Numbered from the stretch's first letter, positions 1-8,665 are shown. The stretch: 51,563 nt of DNA from Pseudomonadota bacterium (GCA_023387235.1 JAEWIJ010000212.1:1-51563); one strand, 5' to 3'. Numbers and translations: made by a program. Notes: generated by a model not told the origin, from the letters alone.

Positions 1-278
1 CGGTGGGGGCTCTTTTTTGATCGCCCCCCCCCCCCCGCGACATTGAAATTTCGCAGTCGGCATTTGCGGTTGTGCGCCAATATGAAAACTCCATAAGACC
101 GGCGAATTGGCGCGCCGGATAATAATACGAAACATCCCCCGCCATAATGAACCGGGTTTTTGCCGCTCCGGCCAAAACCTAGGTGACGCATATTGCGAGT
201 GCAATTCTGCAACTTCGGAGAACCGCGAATCAGATAACTTCCGTGCCTGACCTGCTGCCATCGAGCGAGGGCCGGCCC
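1..278. other. Left-edge non-coding region with poly-C tract
   Basis: No gene is seen here. A G5C arm at about 5-10 runs into a T6 stretch at about 13-18, which looks like the 3' half of a rho-independent terminator whose 5' arm lies outside the window. A run of 13 C follows at 24-36. The part at 90-180 is richer in A and T and could hold the promoter of the outer-membrane protein gene that starts at 279. Confidence 0.5.
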
Positions 279-1208
279 ATGCGCACGACGACCCTGTCAC
301 TCCGCGTGCTCTCGGTACTCCTGCTGATCGGTACGGCTCCCGCAGGCGCCCATGCGGCCGAGTACGGCTTTTCCTCCTACGCTCTAGGCGGCAATGCATT
401 CGGGGCCGGCGCAACACCGCCGCCGGGGACCTACGTGACGACGGTGACCGGGTTCTACTCAGGCAAGATCGGCGTCGATGTGAACTTCGACAACGTGACC
501 GTCAGCGCCGGCGCGAAAGTCGACTTCTTCACGAGCGCCCTGAATGTCCTTTACGTTCCCCAGCAGAAATTCTTCGGCGGAAATCTCGGCCTATCCGTGA
601 CCATTCCCGTCGGCCACATCGATCTCAACGCTCAACTGACCAGCCCGATTGCCGTCCAGCGTGGTGTGGATGGCTGGGGCCTCGGCGACATCATCTCCAA
701 GGTCCAACTCGGTTGGCAGCAAGGCACGTTCGCCCATACGGCTTACATCCAAGCTGTGGCGCCGACGGGTCGCTGGGATTCCGGCTTCGCACCCAACATC
801 GGCCTTCACCGGCCCGGCGTCGATGTCGGCTGGGCCTTCACCTGGGTCGATCCGCAAACCAAATTCCAGGCGAACGGCGTGCTCGGCGTCACCTTCAACT
901 TCGAGAACACGGCGACCGACTACAAGTCGGGCAACGAGTTTCACTTCGAGTGGGCTCTCGGCTTCGAGTGCTCTCCTGGATTGGTGCTCGGCGTTGTGGG
1001 CTACGACTATCGGCAATTCACCGATGACTCCGGCTCGGCAACAGGGCCCTTCAGAGGGTCCGTTGACGCGGTTGGCGTCGGTGCGAGCTACACAACTCTC
1101 GTCGGCGGATCCCCGCTGATCCTGAGCCTTCGCCATTACCGCGAGTTCAACGTCGATAACCGCTGGGATGGCAACATGACGTTCGCCACCGGAACGCTGC
1201 GGTTCTAG
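279..1208 (+). CDS. SphA/MetA-type outer-membrane transporter-like protein
   Basis: Predicted outer-membrane beta-barrel of 309 residues, resembling the family named after the phenol-degradation meta-pathway protein (SphA/Phenol_MetA_deg), whose members are thought to pass hydrophobic or aromatic substrates. A signal peptide spans residues 1-26 with an AHA/AEY cleavage site. The mature part alternates polar and apolar residues and ends in a terminal Phe (GTLRF), as beta-barrel proteins do. The ATG at 279 is preferred over an upstream start at 183 because a GAGG lies about 9 bases before it and the signal peptide begins there. It converges on the sulfatase/HlyD cluster; a CCGCCG/CGGCGG hairpin at 1211-1226 sits between them. 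Substrate unknown; family call moderately sure. Confidence 0.8.
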   Translation: MRTTTLSLRVLSVLLLIGTAPAGAHAAEYGFSSYALGGNAFGAGATPPPGTYVTTVTGFYSGKIGVDVNFDNVTVSAGAKVDFFTSALNVLYVPQQKFFGGNLGLSVTIPVGHIDLNAQLTSPIAVQRGVDGWGLGDIISKVQLGWQQGTFAHTAYIQAVAPTGRWDSGFAPNIGLHRPGVDVGWAFTWVDPQTKFQANGVLGVTFNFENTATDYKSGNEFHFEWALGFECSPGLVLGVVGYDYRQFTDDSGSATGPFRGSVDAVGVGASYTTLVGGSPLILSLRHYREFNVDNRWDGNMTFATGTLRF

Positions 1209-1210
1209 GT

Positions 1211-1226
1211 CCGCCGTCAGCGGCGG
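1211..1226. terminator. Hairpin between convergent genes
   Basis: A 6-bp GC stem (CCGCCG, loop TCAG, CGGCGG) lies exactly between the ends of two convergent genes. No T run follows on either strand, so it may only be an mRNA-end hairpin and not a true intrinsic terminator. Confidence 0.3.
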
Positions 1227-1236
1227 CACAGCGCCA

Positions 1237-2178
1237 TCAGAATGGATTGATGTAGTTCACGATCGCGATCTGCCGGAGGATCACGCGACGTATAACGTGC
1301 GCGACCTGCACGTGCTCGGTAAAGACTGCCGCCGTGCCTGTCGCTCCAGCCGGCAGCTTCTCCGCGACACTGTCATCGTCGAGCTTCACGCGGATGGCAA
1401 ACGGCACCGACGTTAGCTCCTTGGTCATAACCGCAGACCCCGACGTCTGCACCTGACCGGTTGCCAGCGCCCGCAGAACCATTTCGACCTTGCCGGTAAA
1501 AATCCTGCCGGGCCGCACCTTGAAGGTCATTTCGACGGGTTGCCCGACTTCCACATAGCGAGCGTAAGTCTGCGGGATTTCCACGCCGATAATCGTCTCT
1601 GACGTATCGATGAAGGCCATGGCCGGCGACAACGGCAGGCTGGCAACCCGGGCGCCGACGCGCAGCGCGACATTGGTGACGAAGCCGTCCGCAGGCGCGC
1701 GCACAACAGTCTTCTCGAGGTTCCAATTGGCGCCATCCAACTGCGCGCGAAGCTGCTCGACTTCCGCCTGGCGCTGCTCGACATCGAAGCTGCGGCCGGT
1801 GCCCGTTCTCTGCAGCTCGGTCATCTGTGCGAGGCGCGTCTCCTGCAGCTTGAGCTGTGCCGAGATGGCGCGCGCCTGGCTCTCGAATGGCTTGGGATCG
1901 ATGCGGAACAGGACGTCGCCTGCCTTCAACGGCGCATTCGCCTGCACGGGAACCTCGAGCACTTCGCCCGAAACGTCCGGGACGATGGCCACGGAATGCC
2001 GCACGACCACCAGCGGTCCCTGCGGCGCGCCCCACATCATCGGGATGAACAAACCGATATTCAGCAGGAGCAAGACAATGAGAGGCGAGATCTTCCAGAA
2101 CAGGTTGAGCGGAACGAACTTGAGCCAGACGAAGAGCGCGAGAATCGCGACGTAGCAGGCGACGAGAAAGATGATCAT
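1237..2178 (-). CDS. HlyD-family membrane fusion protein (YiaV-like)
   Basis: Periplasmic adaptor subunit of a secretion or efflux system, 313 residues. Two hydrophobic segments lie at about residues 2-20 and 28-50, followed by a biotinyl-lipoyl-like half (VPDVSGEVLEVPVQAN), a short alpha hairpin (about 100-150), and the second lipoyl half (VRAPADGFVTNVALRVGARV) with a beta-barrel domain. The ATG at 2178 overlaps the TGA of the upstream DUF3302 gene in an ATGA, showing translational coupling. The DUF3302-HlyD pair resembles yiaW-yiaV of E. coli. No inner-membrane pump gene lies beside it, so the exported substrate is unknown. It is the last gene of the minus-strand sulfatase cluster. Confidence 0.85.
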   Translation of the reverse strand: MIIFLVACYVAILALFVWLKFVPLNLFWKISPLIVLLLLNIGLFIPMMWGAPQGPLVVVRHSVAIVPDVSGEVLEVPVQANAPLKAGDVLFRIDPKPFESQARAISAQLKLQETRLAQMTELQRTGTGRSFDVEQRQAEVEQLRAQLDGANWNLEKTVVRAPADGFVTNVALRVGARVASLPLSPAMAFIDTSETIIGVEIPQTYARYVEVGQPVEMTFKVRPGRIFTGKVEMVLRALATGQVQTSGSAVMTKELTSVPFAIRVKLDDDSVAEKLPAGATGTAAVFTEHVQVAHVIRRVILRQIAIVNYINPF

Positions 2179-2408
2179 GACGCCGGCCTGCTCCTGGCTG
2201 GGATATCGACATAGGCCCAGATGAGCGCAAGCGGCCACAGCACGAAACCGCATATGAGCGTAACCCATCCTCCGATCTGCACAGCCTCGGCCCACGGATG
2301 CCCACGCTTGTAAGCGATGTGGCCGGGAAGCGCACCGAGCGCGATAAAGAGCGCGACCGCAATCACGAGAAGAACACTCAGGACGATCCAGGCAAAAATG
2401 TCGATCAT
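2175..2408 (-). CDS. DUF3302 small inner-membrane protein (YiaW-like)
   Basis: A 77-residue protein with two clear membrane segments, at about residues 4-26 and 42-64, separated by a short polar loop (YKRGHPWAEA). The pattern fits DUF3302/YiaW, which is regularly found just upstream of a YiaV-type HlyD gene. The ATG at 2408 is preferred; a TTG two codons upstream is possible. It starts 12 bases after the phosphatase gene ends and overlaps the HlyD gene by 4 bases, so the three are probably one transcript. Molecular function unknown. Confidence 0.75.
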   Translation of the reverse strand: MIDIFAWIVLSVLLVIAVALFIALGALPGHIAYKRGHPWAEAVQIGGWVTLICGFVLWPLALIWAYVDIPARSRPAS

Positions 2409-2420
2409 GCCCAAGGCTCG

Positions 2421-3434
2421 CTATTTCGCCGGCTGGATGGCCAGCCGCTCGTGCGGAAATACCACCGCCCAATCGCGCTTCATGTCGACGACCGCCCAAC
2501 CGCGCTCCCTGGCCTCGTCGAGCGCCTTGTCGAGTGTGCCTATGGGGGAGTGGCGGTCATAGGCGTACTCGCGTTCGGCGTCGGTATGATGAACGAGGCC
2601 CAGGAAGCGCGGCCCGGCGCCCGCTGCCGTGTACTGGAGCATGGCGTGGTCGCCATCCGAATTGCCGAAAGCAAGGATCGGACGGCGCCCGATGAAGCGA
2701 TTGATGCCCACCGGCTTGCCTTCCTTGTCGTCGATGAACTCGACCTTCGCCTCCTTGATGAGCGCGATCGTGCCATCCGCGGCACGCTGGAATTTCACGA
2801 CGCCCGACGAGCCAACGACCTGCTCCGGCGGGATCGCATAAACATCCTCGGCGAATACGCGCATGAATTCGACGCCGCCGCCGGATACGATGAACGTCTT
2901 GAAATCATGCGCGCGCAGATAGCGCATCAGCTCGAGCATGGGCTGATAGACAAGCTCGATATATGGCCTCTTGAAGCGCGGATGCTGCGCCGTCCTCGTC
3001 CAGTCTCCGACGATGCGGCTGAACTCGTCCGTTGTCATGCCTGAATGCGTGACGGCCACGACGTCCAGGATGCCCTTCATCCCGGTTGCCAGCGCAGCCT
3101 TCTGATCACCTTCGAGAATGGCTTTGAATGGCTGACGCTTGTTCCACTCCGGATGCTTCGGTGCCAGCGCTTTGATGCGATCGACCGCAAAGGCGAGCTG
3201 AAAGTAGTAGGGCTGCTCCATCCAGAGCGTGCCGTCATTGTCGAATACGGCTATGCGCTCGGGCACCGGCACGAAGTCCGCGCCCTGTGTCGTCACACGC
3301 GACACGAAGTCAGTGATGGATTTCTTGACGGCACCTTGGTTCCAGGAGGGCAGCGGATCCGGCTGGGCCATGGCGCTTCCTGCGACGAAGGTCGCCGCGC
3401 AAAGTCCCGCGATCAGGCTGCGCCAACTCAGCAT
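2421..3434 (-). CDS. Exported HAD-superfamily phosphatase
   Basis: Predicted haloacid-dehalogenase phosphohydrolase of 337 residues with a signal peptide (residues 1-23, ending AMA). HAD motif I is FDNDGTL (Asp65 nucleophile, Asp67 acid/base), motif II is in FIVSGGG, and motif IV is FGNSDGDHAML. This resembles the phosphoserine-phosphatase-like HADs that occur with sulfatases. The ATG at 3434 is preferred over one 4 codons upstream because GGAGG lies 5 bases before it and partly inside the longer version. It follows the sulfatase gene by about 58 bases and runs into the DUF3302 gene. Export suggests a periplasmic phosphoester substrate, which is not identified. Confidence 0.8.
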   Translation of the reverse strand: MLSWRSLIAGLCAATFVAGSAMAQPDPLPSWNQGAVKKSITDFVSRVTTQGADFVPVPERIAVFDNDGTLWMEQPYYFQLAFAVDRIKALAPKHPEWNKRQPFKAILEGDQKAALATGMKGILDVVAVTHSGMTTDEFSRIVGDWTRTAQHPRFKRPYIELVYQPMLELMRYLRAHDFKTFIVSGGGVEFMRVFAEDVYAIPPEQVVGSSGVVKFQRAADGTIALIKEAKVEFIDDKEGKPVGINRFIGRRPILAFGNSDGDHAMLQYTAAGAGPRFLGLVHHTDAEREYAYDRHSPIGTLDKALDEARERGWAVVDMKRDWAVVFPHERLAIQPAK

Positions 3435-3492
3435 TGCGACCTCCATTTATTGGAAGCAGTCGGACGGCGCTCGCGCGCCGCCCGCTGTACAC

Positions 3493-5064
3493 TCAGTCGC
3501 CGCTTAGTGAAGCTTGCATCTTCTCCATCGCCTGATCGATGGTGAAAGTGTTGGGCCTCTGCACGGGTGGGAATTCCTTAAAAGTGTCGAGGAACTTACC
3601 GACGACCGCCGACGCGGTCATCACAAGGAAGGCGTTCTCGAACATCCACTGGTAGTAGGTGTTCGACGTCACCGGCGCGAACTCGTAGGGGTCGGTGCGC
3701 AGGTTCAGGAGCTTGGGAGTGCGCAGCACGACGAACGGCTCGGCCCAAACGCCCAGCGTACCCTGCAGGCGCTGCTCCATGAATATGACCTTCCAGTTGT
3801 CGAAGCGCACGGCCATCAAGTCGCCGTCGTCGCTCCAGTAGAAAAACACGTCGCGCGGACATTTGTCGGCCTTGCCGGTGAGATACGGCATCAGGTTGAA
3901 GCCGTCGATGTGGTTCTTGTAGGTTCGGCCGATCGCCTTGTAGCCTTTCTTGAGTTCATCAACGACCTCAGGTGCTCCGGCGGCCGCCAGGAAGGTCGGC
4001 AGCCAGTCGTGATGCTGCACGATCCCGTTGCAGACCGAGCCGGCCTTGATTTGGCCCGGCCATCGCAACAGCAATGGCACACGGAATGCGCCCTCCCAGT
4101 TTGTGTTCTTCTCCGACCGGAACGGTGTCATGCCGCCGTCCGGCCACGAATTGCGGTGAGGCCCGTTGTCGGTCGAATACTGCACAATCGTGTCGTCGGC
4201 GATGCCAAGCTCGTCGAGCAGGTCGAGCATCTCGCCAACGTTCTTGTCATGGTCGATCATGGTGTCGTGATAGTAGGACTGCCAGCGTCCAGCCTGGCCG
4301 AGGCTCTTCGGCTTAGTGTGAGTGAACGCGTGCATGTGCGTGGTGTTGAGCCACACGAACCACGGCTTGCCTGCCTTTTCCTGCCGCTTGATGAAGTCTG
4401 TCGCGGCGGCAACGAACTCGTCGTCGCAAGTCTCCATTCGCTTCTTGTTGAGCGGCCCGGTGTCCTCGATCTTCTGCTTGCCGACCTTCCCCCAACGCTC
4501 CATGACCGTTGGATCGTCCTTGTCGGTCGCGAAGGAACGGATGACGCCGCGTGGCCCGAACTGCTTGCGGAAATTCGGGAAGTCCTTATCCGAAGGATAG
4601 TTCTCTCGCTCCGGCTCCTCCTCGGCGTTCAGGTGGTACAGGTTGCCGAAGAACTCGTCGAAGCCGTGATTGGTCGGCAGCATGTGGTTGAGATCGCCGA
4701 GGTGGTTCTTGCCGAACTGGCCCGTCGCATAGCCCTGCTCCTTGAGAAGCGCGGCGATCGTGACAAGTTTGTCTGACATACCTACTGGCGCAGCAGGAAC
4801 ACCGACCTTCGAAAGGCCGGTTCGATAGCAGCTCTGCCCGGTGATGAAGGACGAGCGGCCGGCCGTGCAGGACTGCTCGCCATAGCTGTCGGTGAACAGC
4901 ACCCCCTCTTTCGCAATGCGATCGATATTGGGTGTGTGGTAGCCCATGAGGCCATGCGTGTAGCAGCTCAGGTTCGACTGCCCGATGTCGTCACCCCAGA
5001 TGACCAGGATGTTGGGCTTCTTGCCGCTGGCCCCATTCTGGCCGCCTTTCTTCGAAGTCGCCAT
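3493..5064 (-). CDS. Type I (formylglycine) arylsulfatase
   Basis: Hydrolyses sulfate esters using a Cys-derived formylglycine. The 523-residue protein starts the alkaline-phosphatase-like fold at PNILVIWGDDIG (metal-binding Asp25, Asp26). The modification motif is C66-T-A-G-R70, the CxAxR variant of CxPxR, followed by SSFITG. A second metal site is in STDNGPH near residue 300, followed by EGAFRVPLLLRWPGQI. AGGAG lies 6 bases before the ATG. No signal peptide is visible: the N-terminus is Lys/Gly-rich, so the enzyme may be cytoplasmic or be exported by another route. The FGE needed for its maturation is encoded upstream in the same direction. Substrate unknown. Confidence 0.93.
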   Translation of the reverse strand: MATSKKGGQNGASGKKPNILVIWGDDIGQSNLSCYTHGLMGYHTPNIDRIAKEGVLFTDSYGEQSCTAGRSSFITGQSCYRTGLSKVGVPAAPVGMSDKLVTIAALLKEQGYATGQFGKNHLGDLNHMLPTNHGFDEFFGNLYHLNAEEEPERENYPSDKDFPNFRKQFGPRGVIRSFATDKDDPTVMERWGKVGKQKIEDTGPLNKKRMETCDDEFVAAATDFIKRQEKAGKPWFVWLNTTHMHAFTHTKPKSLGQAGRWQSYYHDTMIDHDKNVGEMLDLLDELGIADDTIVQYSTDNGPHRNSWPDGGMTPFRSEKNTNWEGAFRVPLLLRWPGQIKAGSVCNGIVQHHDWLPTFLAAAGAPEVVDELKKGYKAIGRTYKNHIDGFNLMPYLTGKADKCPRDVFFYWSDDGDLMAVRFDNWKVIFMEQRLQGTLGVWAEPFVVLRTPKLLNLRTDPYEFAPVTSNTYYQWMFENAFLVMTASAVVGKFLDTFKEFPPVQRPNTFTIDQAMEKMQASLSGD

Positions 5065-5191
5065 GTTTCGCTCCTACTAGCACTTTGATTTCTAACGCCT
5101 TATTTCAGCTCCTAAGCGCATCGAATTTTCTTTTCCACGTCCGGCAGGCATGCGAGCGTGAGCTGACCTTTGACCAAAGCCGGAGGGTTTC

Positions 5192-5407
5192 TTGGACTTC
5201 GATCCCAGGTGGGGGGATGGCTCGAACGATCCGTGGTGCCAGCACTGCAATCGACCGATCACTTCCGAGCAAAAGAGCGTGCGCGTCGACTTCCCGAACG
5301 ATCCGCATGGTTTTCGCGGCCTGAGCGGGCTCTATCACGCGGCCTGCAGCAAGCCGTTCGCGTCGATGGCACGCGCGATGAACATGCTGTCGTTCCGCCG
5401 CATCTAG
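5192..5407 (+). CDS. Small CxxC...HxxC putative zinc-binding protein
   Basis: A 71-residue protein with C16-x-x-C19 and H49-x-x-C52, a spacing suited to a single zinc site. I do not recognise a named family. The start is the TTG at 5192, preceded by GGAGGG with a 4-base gap. No in-frame ATG exists before the Cys pair. It lies on the strand opposite to the sulfatase cluster, in the gap between the sulfatase and membrane-protein genes. The composition (PWCQHCNRPI, GLYHAACSKPF) is protein-like and unlike a shadow frame. Function unknown. Confidence 0.65.
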   Translation: MDFDPRWGDGSNDPWCQHCNRPITSEQKSVRVDFPNDPHGFRGLSGLYHAACSKPFASMARAMNMLSFRRI

Positions 5408-5419
5408 CTCTCGCATCAT

Positions 5420-5944
5420 TCAGCGTCCCGTCGTCGGCGATGATTTCGATGGCGCAAGCCAGCGACGCGCTATGAGCGCAACGGGACCGCGCAACAGCAT
5501 GTAGGGAGCCACGGCGAGAAGTAGGGCTACCAGAACCATCTCGCCCGGATAGAAGGTGTCGAGCACCGTGACCTGATAGATCGCGTCCATAGCGAGTGCG
5601 AGAAGAACGATCCGTGCCGTCGCGTGCAGTGCCTCGCCGAGCGTTTCGCTCAAGTGTCCGGGCTGGGAGATGAGCTTCTGCATATAAGGCGTGCGCCCAG
5701 CACGCGCATCGTTGATGCCATCGTGCACAGCGGCAATGATCGCCATGAGCGGCTGCAGATAGAAGCGGAACGACATCGGCCCGCCGGGGCGATCGACGAA
5801 GTCTCGCCACATGCGCTGGTTGATCTCCATCGACATGCCGTGCTTCAGAGCGCCCCAAAGGCTCAGACCGACAAGCAGGACACCCGCAATGATTGCGAGC
5901 GTGTGAGACGATTTGGGAGTGGTGGCATCGGCCATACCGTCCAT
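5420..5944 (-). CDS. Unknown multi-pass membrane protein
   Basis: A 174-residue protein of unknown function. Hydrophobic segments lie at about residues 15-35 (TLAIIAGVLLVGLSLWGAL), 100-122 and 128-152; a polar stretch at 40-90 contains FRFYLQPLMAIIAAVHDGINDA, which may be an amphipathic or further membrane helix. The start at 5944 has GAGG 4 bases upstream. It begins 31 bases after the FGE gene stops, so the two are probably co-transcribed. Its place between FGE and sulfatase suggests, but does not show, a part in sulfoester handling. Confidence 0.7.
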   Translation of the reverse strand: MDGMADATTPKSSHTLAIIAGVLLVGLSLWGALKHGMSMEINQRMWRDFVDRPGGPMSFRFYLQPLMAIIAAVHDGINDARAGRTPYMQKLISQPGHLSETLGEALHATARIVLLALAMDAIYQVTVLDTFYPGEMVLVALLLAVAPYMLLRGPVALIARRWLAPSKSSPTTGR

Positions 5945-5975
5945 CCATCCTCAGTGCCGCATCGCTCTTGCCTGC

Positions 5976-6956
5976 TCACACGCGCCGCTCTCGAACCACG
6001 CAGCGAAATCCAACGTGGCTCGTCGACGTATCGACCGCCTCAGCGTGGCGCGCAGCGGGTCGGTAGCGCCGGCAATAGTTCGGCGCGCAAAGGTGCGAGC
6101 CACCCTTGAGCACTTTGCGAGGTATCTTGATCGCCGGCTGGCAGGGGTCGTAGCTCGCGGTTTCAGGGCCGCCGCGCGGATTGCTCGGCACGCAGCACGC
6201 CTTTGGCGCGTCGGCCTCGTGGCGCGTAGACCACCAGTCGGATGTCCACTCCCAGACATTCCCGATCATGTCGTGGACGCCGTAGCCGTTCGGCGGAAAT
6301 GCCGTCACCGGCGACGTCCGCGCGTAACCGTCGACCTCTAGATTCTGATGCGGGAAATCGCCCTGCCAAGTGTTGGCCATTTGACGACTATCCGGCGTGA
6401 GCTCATTACCCCAAGCGAACTCCGCGCCGTCGAGACCACCGCGCGCGGCAAACTCCCATTCGGCTTCCGTCGGCAGCTCCTTGCCGGCCCACTTCGCGTA
6501 AGCCTCGGCATCGCAATAGGCGACGTGAACCACAGGATGCTCGTCGAGACCGCTGCTCGTCGATCGTGGACCATAGGGCCGGCGCCAGTTTGCGCCGAAC
6601 TTGAACTGCCACCATTGCGCCCAGTCACGCAGATCGACACGCTGCTTTGGCGGCGTGAAGACGAGTGAACCGGCCTTGAGCATCTCCGGCAGTGCGCCGG
6701 GATAGTCTTCGGCCCTGGGTTTGATCTCGGCGAACGTTACGTAGCCGGTCGCGTTCACGAATCGCCGGAACTCGCGATTGGTCACCGGCACGCGGTCCAT
6801 CCAGAAGCCGCTGACCGACGCTCGATGCACCGGCGCCTCTTCAGGATAGTGCCTGTCCGAGCCCATGCGGAACGTCCCGCCGGGTATCCAGATCATATCG
6901 GATCGCACGGCAGCGGCCGCTTGCTCCGCGCGCTCGGGAGCTTCGATGACGGACAT
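5976..6956 (-). CDS. Formylglycine-generating enzyme (sulfatase-modifying factor)
   Basis: Oxidises the active-site Cys of type I sulfatases to C-alpha-formylglycine. The 326-residue protein has the SUMF1/FGE fold: IPGGTFRMGSD at residues 24-34, FWMDRVPVTNREFRRFV, LPTEAEWEFAARGG at 161-174, GNVWEWTSDWW at 232-242 and KGGSHLC at 284-290. It keeps both redox Cys residues, C290 and C295 (CAPNYC), which separate true FGEs from related non-FGE members. The ATG at 6956 has GAGG 5 bases upstream; longer starts add low-complexity sequence. It is the first gene of the minus-strand cluster with the CxAxR sulfatase, which fits a dedicated enzyme-substrate pair. Confidence 0.93.
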   Translation of the reverse strand: MSVIEAPERAEQAAAAVRSDMIWIPGGTFRMGSDRHYPEEAPVHRASVSGFWMDRVPVTNREFRRFVNATGYVTFAEIKPRAEDYPGALPEMLKAGSLVFTPPKQRVDLRDWAQWWQFKFGANWRRPYGPRSTSSGLDEHPVVHVAYCDAEAYAKWAGKELPTEAEWEFAARGGLDGAEFAWGNELTPDSRQMANTWQGDFPHQNLEVDGYARTSPVTAFPPNGYGVHDMIGNVWEWTSDWWSTRHEADAPKACCVPSNPRGGPETASYDPCQPAIKIPRKVLKGGSHLCAPNYCRRYRPAARHAEAVDTSTSHVGFRCVVRERRV

Positions 6957-7397
6957 TGACACCTCACCGTCGCGCCGGGCACGGCCCTGCGCACTTTCGG
7001 CAGGGAGCGTTACATTCGGGGCCAAGCACATCCATCGGGGAAGACCCGAAAGCGCCTCATGGCGCCCCCTGAACGTGGCTATCGAACAATCGGCGCAAGA
7101 TGCCCCTGTGAATGTTTTATCGCGCGTCGTTGGCGCTGCGAATGCGGGCGCGAAATCAGGTGACGTGGACGTCCGCCGACATCCCGCAAGCGGCCGCAAA
7201 CCTGTTGGACTGACGCGAGATGCTGCTTCTCGGCCGCCGACGGGATTGCCCGTATAAGTTTGCGGGTTTGCCCGGATGGAAAGTCAACGCATTCAGGAAG
7301 CCTATTGGCGATCAGGCGGTGCGCGTCGTTTCCCCGGTGTTCGGATTGGCGTTTCACCTGCCTGAAACGGCCCAACTCGAACCCGCAGGAAAAGCCC
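6957..7397. other. Divergent intergenic region
   Basis: This 441-bp region separates the FGE gene (leftward) from a small exported protein gene (rightward). Reading frames through it are Arg/Ser-rich and show no family pattern, so I call none. It should carry both promoters, but I see no convincing -35/-10 pair. Confidence 0.4.
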
Positions 7398-7736
7398 ATG
7401 TCAGCACGTGCACTCACAATTTTCGCCCTGGGCGCCATCTCGGCCGCCCTTGTTGCTTCCGTTCCTCAGCTCGCAAGATCGGCACAAGAGCGAACTCAGC
7501 TCGGTGCTCTCAATGCCAACGAAGGCATTTACGTCGATGTGAAGGGCTTCGGCGTCATCAAGGGATCGGCGCAGTCCGATCCGACTGCACAGCTCTCGAA
7601 GCTCGGCGCGACGGAAGTGAAGGAAGGGGCCATCATCATCCGCGTCGGTGACAAGCTTTATCTCGTGGACACCGATCCGGCCGCCAAGAGCATGTACAAT
7701 GGCTGGGCTGCTGAAGCTTTCCGTGGCGGCGCCTGA
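7398..7736 (+). CDS. Small exported protein, function unknown
   Basis: A 112-residue protein with a signal peptide of about 29 residues (MSARALTIFALGAISAALVA, then a cleavage near ARSAQ). The mature part is a compact, mostly beta-looking domain (EGAIIIRVGDKLYLVDTDP). I do not recognise the family. The ATG at 7398 follows an AGGA about 10 bases upstream. A strong intrinsic terminator at 7752-7786 closes the gene, so it is likely a single-gene unit. Confidence 0.7.
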   Translation: MSARALTIFALGAISAALVASVPQLARSAQERTQLGALNANEGIYVDVKGFGVIKGSAQSDPTAQLSKLGATEVKEGAIIIRVGDKLYLVDTDPAAKSMYNGWAAEAFRGGA

Positions 7737-7751
7737 TCGATGGACACAAGC

Positions 7752-7786
7752 GGCTACGGCACGCTCGTGCCGTAGCCCTATCTTTT
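7752..7786 (+). terminator. Rho-independent terminator
   Basis: A perfect 11-bp stem (GGCTACGGCAC / GTGCCGTAGCC) with the tetraloop GCTC is followed by CTATCTTTT. It lies 15 bases after the small exported protein gene. Confidence 0.85.
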
Positions 7787-7801
7787 CAGAGAGAGGGTTC
7801 T

Positions 7802-8665
7802 ATGCGGCCATCCGGACGATTGCTCATGGCGTTGGCGTCAATAGCGGCAGCCTTCGCGCCTCTTGCCGGCGAAGCGCTCGCGAGCACGGATGCTCAGCCC
7901 AACAGAATACGCATCGAATATGTCCCGCCGACCAATCCGGAGCATCAGGGCATATACGAAATGGTCAAGGAGCGGCGTGTTCTCGAGAAGATGCAGGAGA
8001 TCTACGGCGCATTCCGATTGCCATTCGATCTGACGATGCGGACGGTCGGATGCGACGGCGTGTCGAACGCCTGGTATCAGCGCGGCCGTGTAAGCATTTG
8101 CTATGAATACCTGGAGGAAGTCCGGAGGATGATGCCCAAGGAGACCTCCCCGCAGGGCGTCACGCCGGCCGACGCGATGGTCGGCCAGTTCTTCTACGTC
8201 GTCTCGCATGAGATGGGGCACGCCATGTTCGACATGCTCGATGTTCCGGTGTTCGGCGGCGGGGAGGATGCGGCAGACCAGTTCGCGACCTTCATCATGC
8301 TGCAGTTCGGCAAGGACGAGGCGCGACGGCTCGTCGTCGCCGCAGCCTATTCCTATCGCGAATTCCTCACCAATCCGAAGGTGACCGCGCCCCTCGCGGC
8401 ATTCTCGGACATGCACAGCCCGCCGGCGACCCGCTTCTACAATATGCTCTGCCTCGCCTATGGCGCAGATTCAAAGTTGTTCGGCGATTTCGTGGACAAG
8501 GGCTATCTCCCCAAGGAGCGCGCGAGCGGCTGTCGGAGAGAATATGGAGAAGTGTCCTACGCCTTCACGAAGCTCATCGCACCACATCTCGACAAAGCGA
8601 TCGCGCAAAGCGTCTTGAAGAAGGACTGGCTGCCCACCCAGAGTGCGAAACCCGACGCGCACTAG
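7802..8665 (+). CDS. Exported DUF4344 putative metallopeptidase
   Basis: A 287-residue predicted zinc protease with a signal peptide (residues 1-28, ending EALAS). The zinc motif is H136-E-M-G-H140 in VVSHEMGHAMFDML, and E155 in GGGEDAADQFA is a possible third ligand. This matches the DUF4344 putative metallopeptidases of proteobacteria. The region before the motif has Cys residues (C84, C100) that could pair in the periplasm. It starts right after the terminator of the previous gene; AGAGAGGGTTCT precedes the ATG as ribosome-binding site. Substrate unknown. Confidence 0.85.
   Translation: MRPSGRLLMALASIAAAFAPLAGEALASTDAQPNRIRIEYVPPTNPEHQGIYEMVKERRVLEKMQEIYGAFRLPFDLTMRTVGCDGVSNAWYQRGRVSICYEYLEEVRRMMPKETSPQGVTPADAMVGQFFYVVSHEMGHAMFDMLDVPVFGGGEDAADQFATFIMLQFGKDEARRLVVAAAYSYREFLTNPKVTAPLAAFSDMHSPPATRFYNMLCLAYGADSKLFGDFVDKGYLPKERASGCRREYGEVSYAFTKLIAPHLDKAIAQSVLKKDWLPTQSAKPDAH

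Noticed and set aside
3514..4776. 420-codon plus-strand frame opposite the sulfatase
   Set aside because: Val/Arg/His-rich mirror of the sulfatase gene; no motif.
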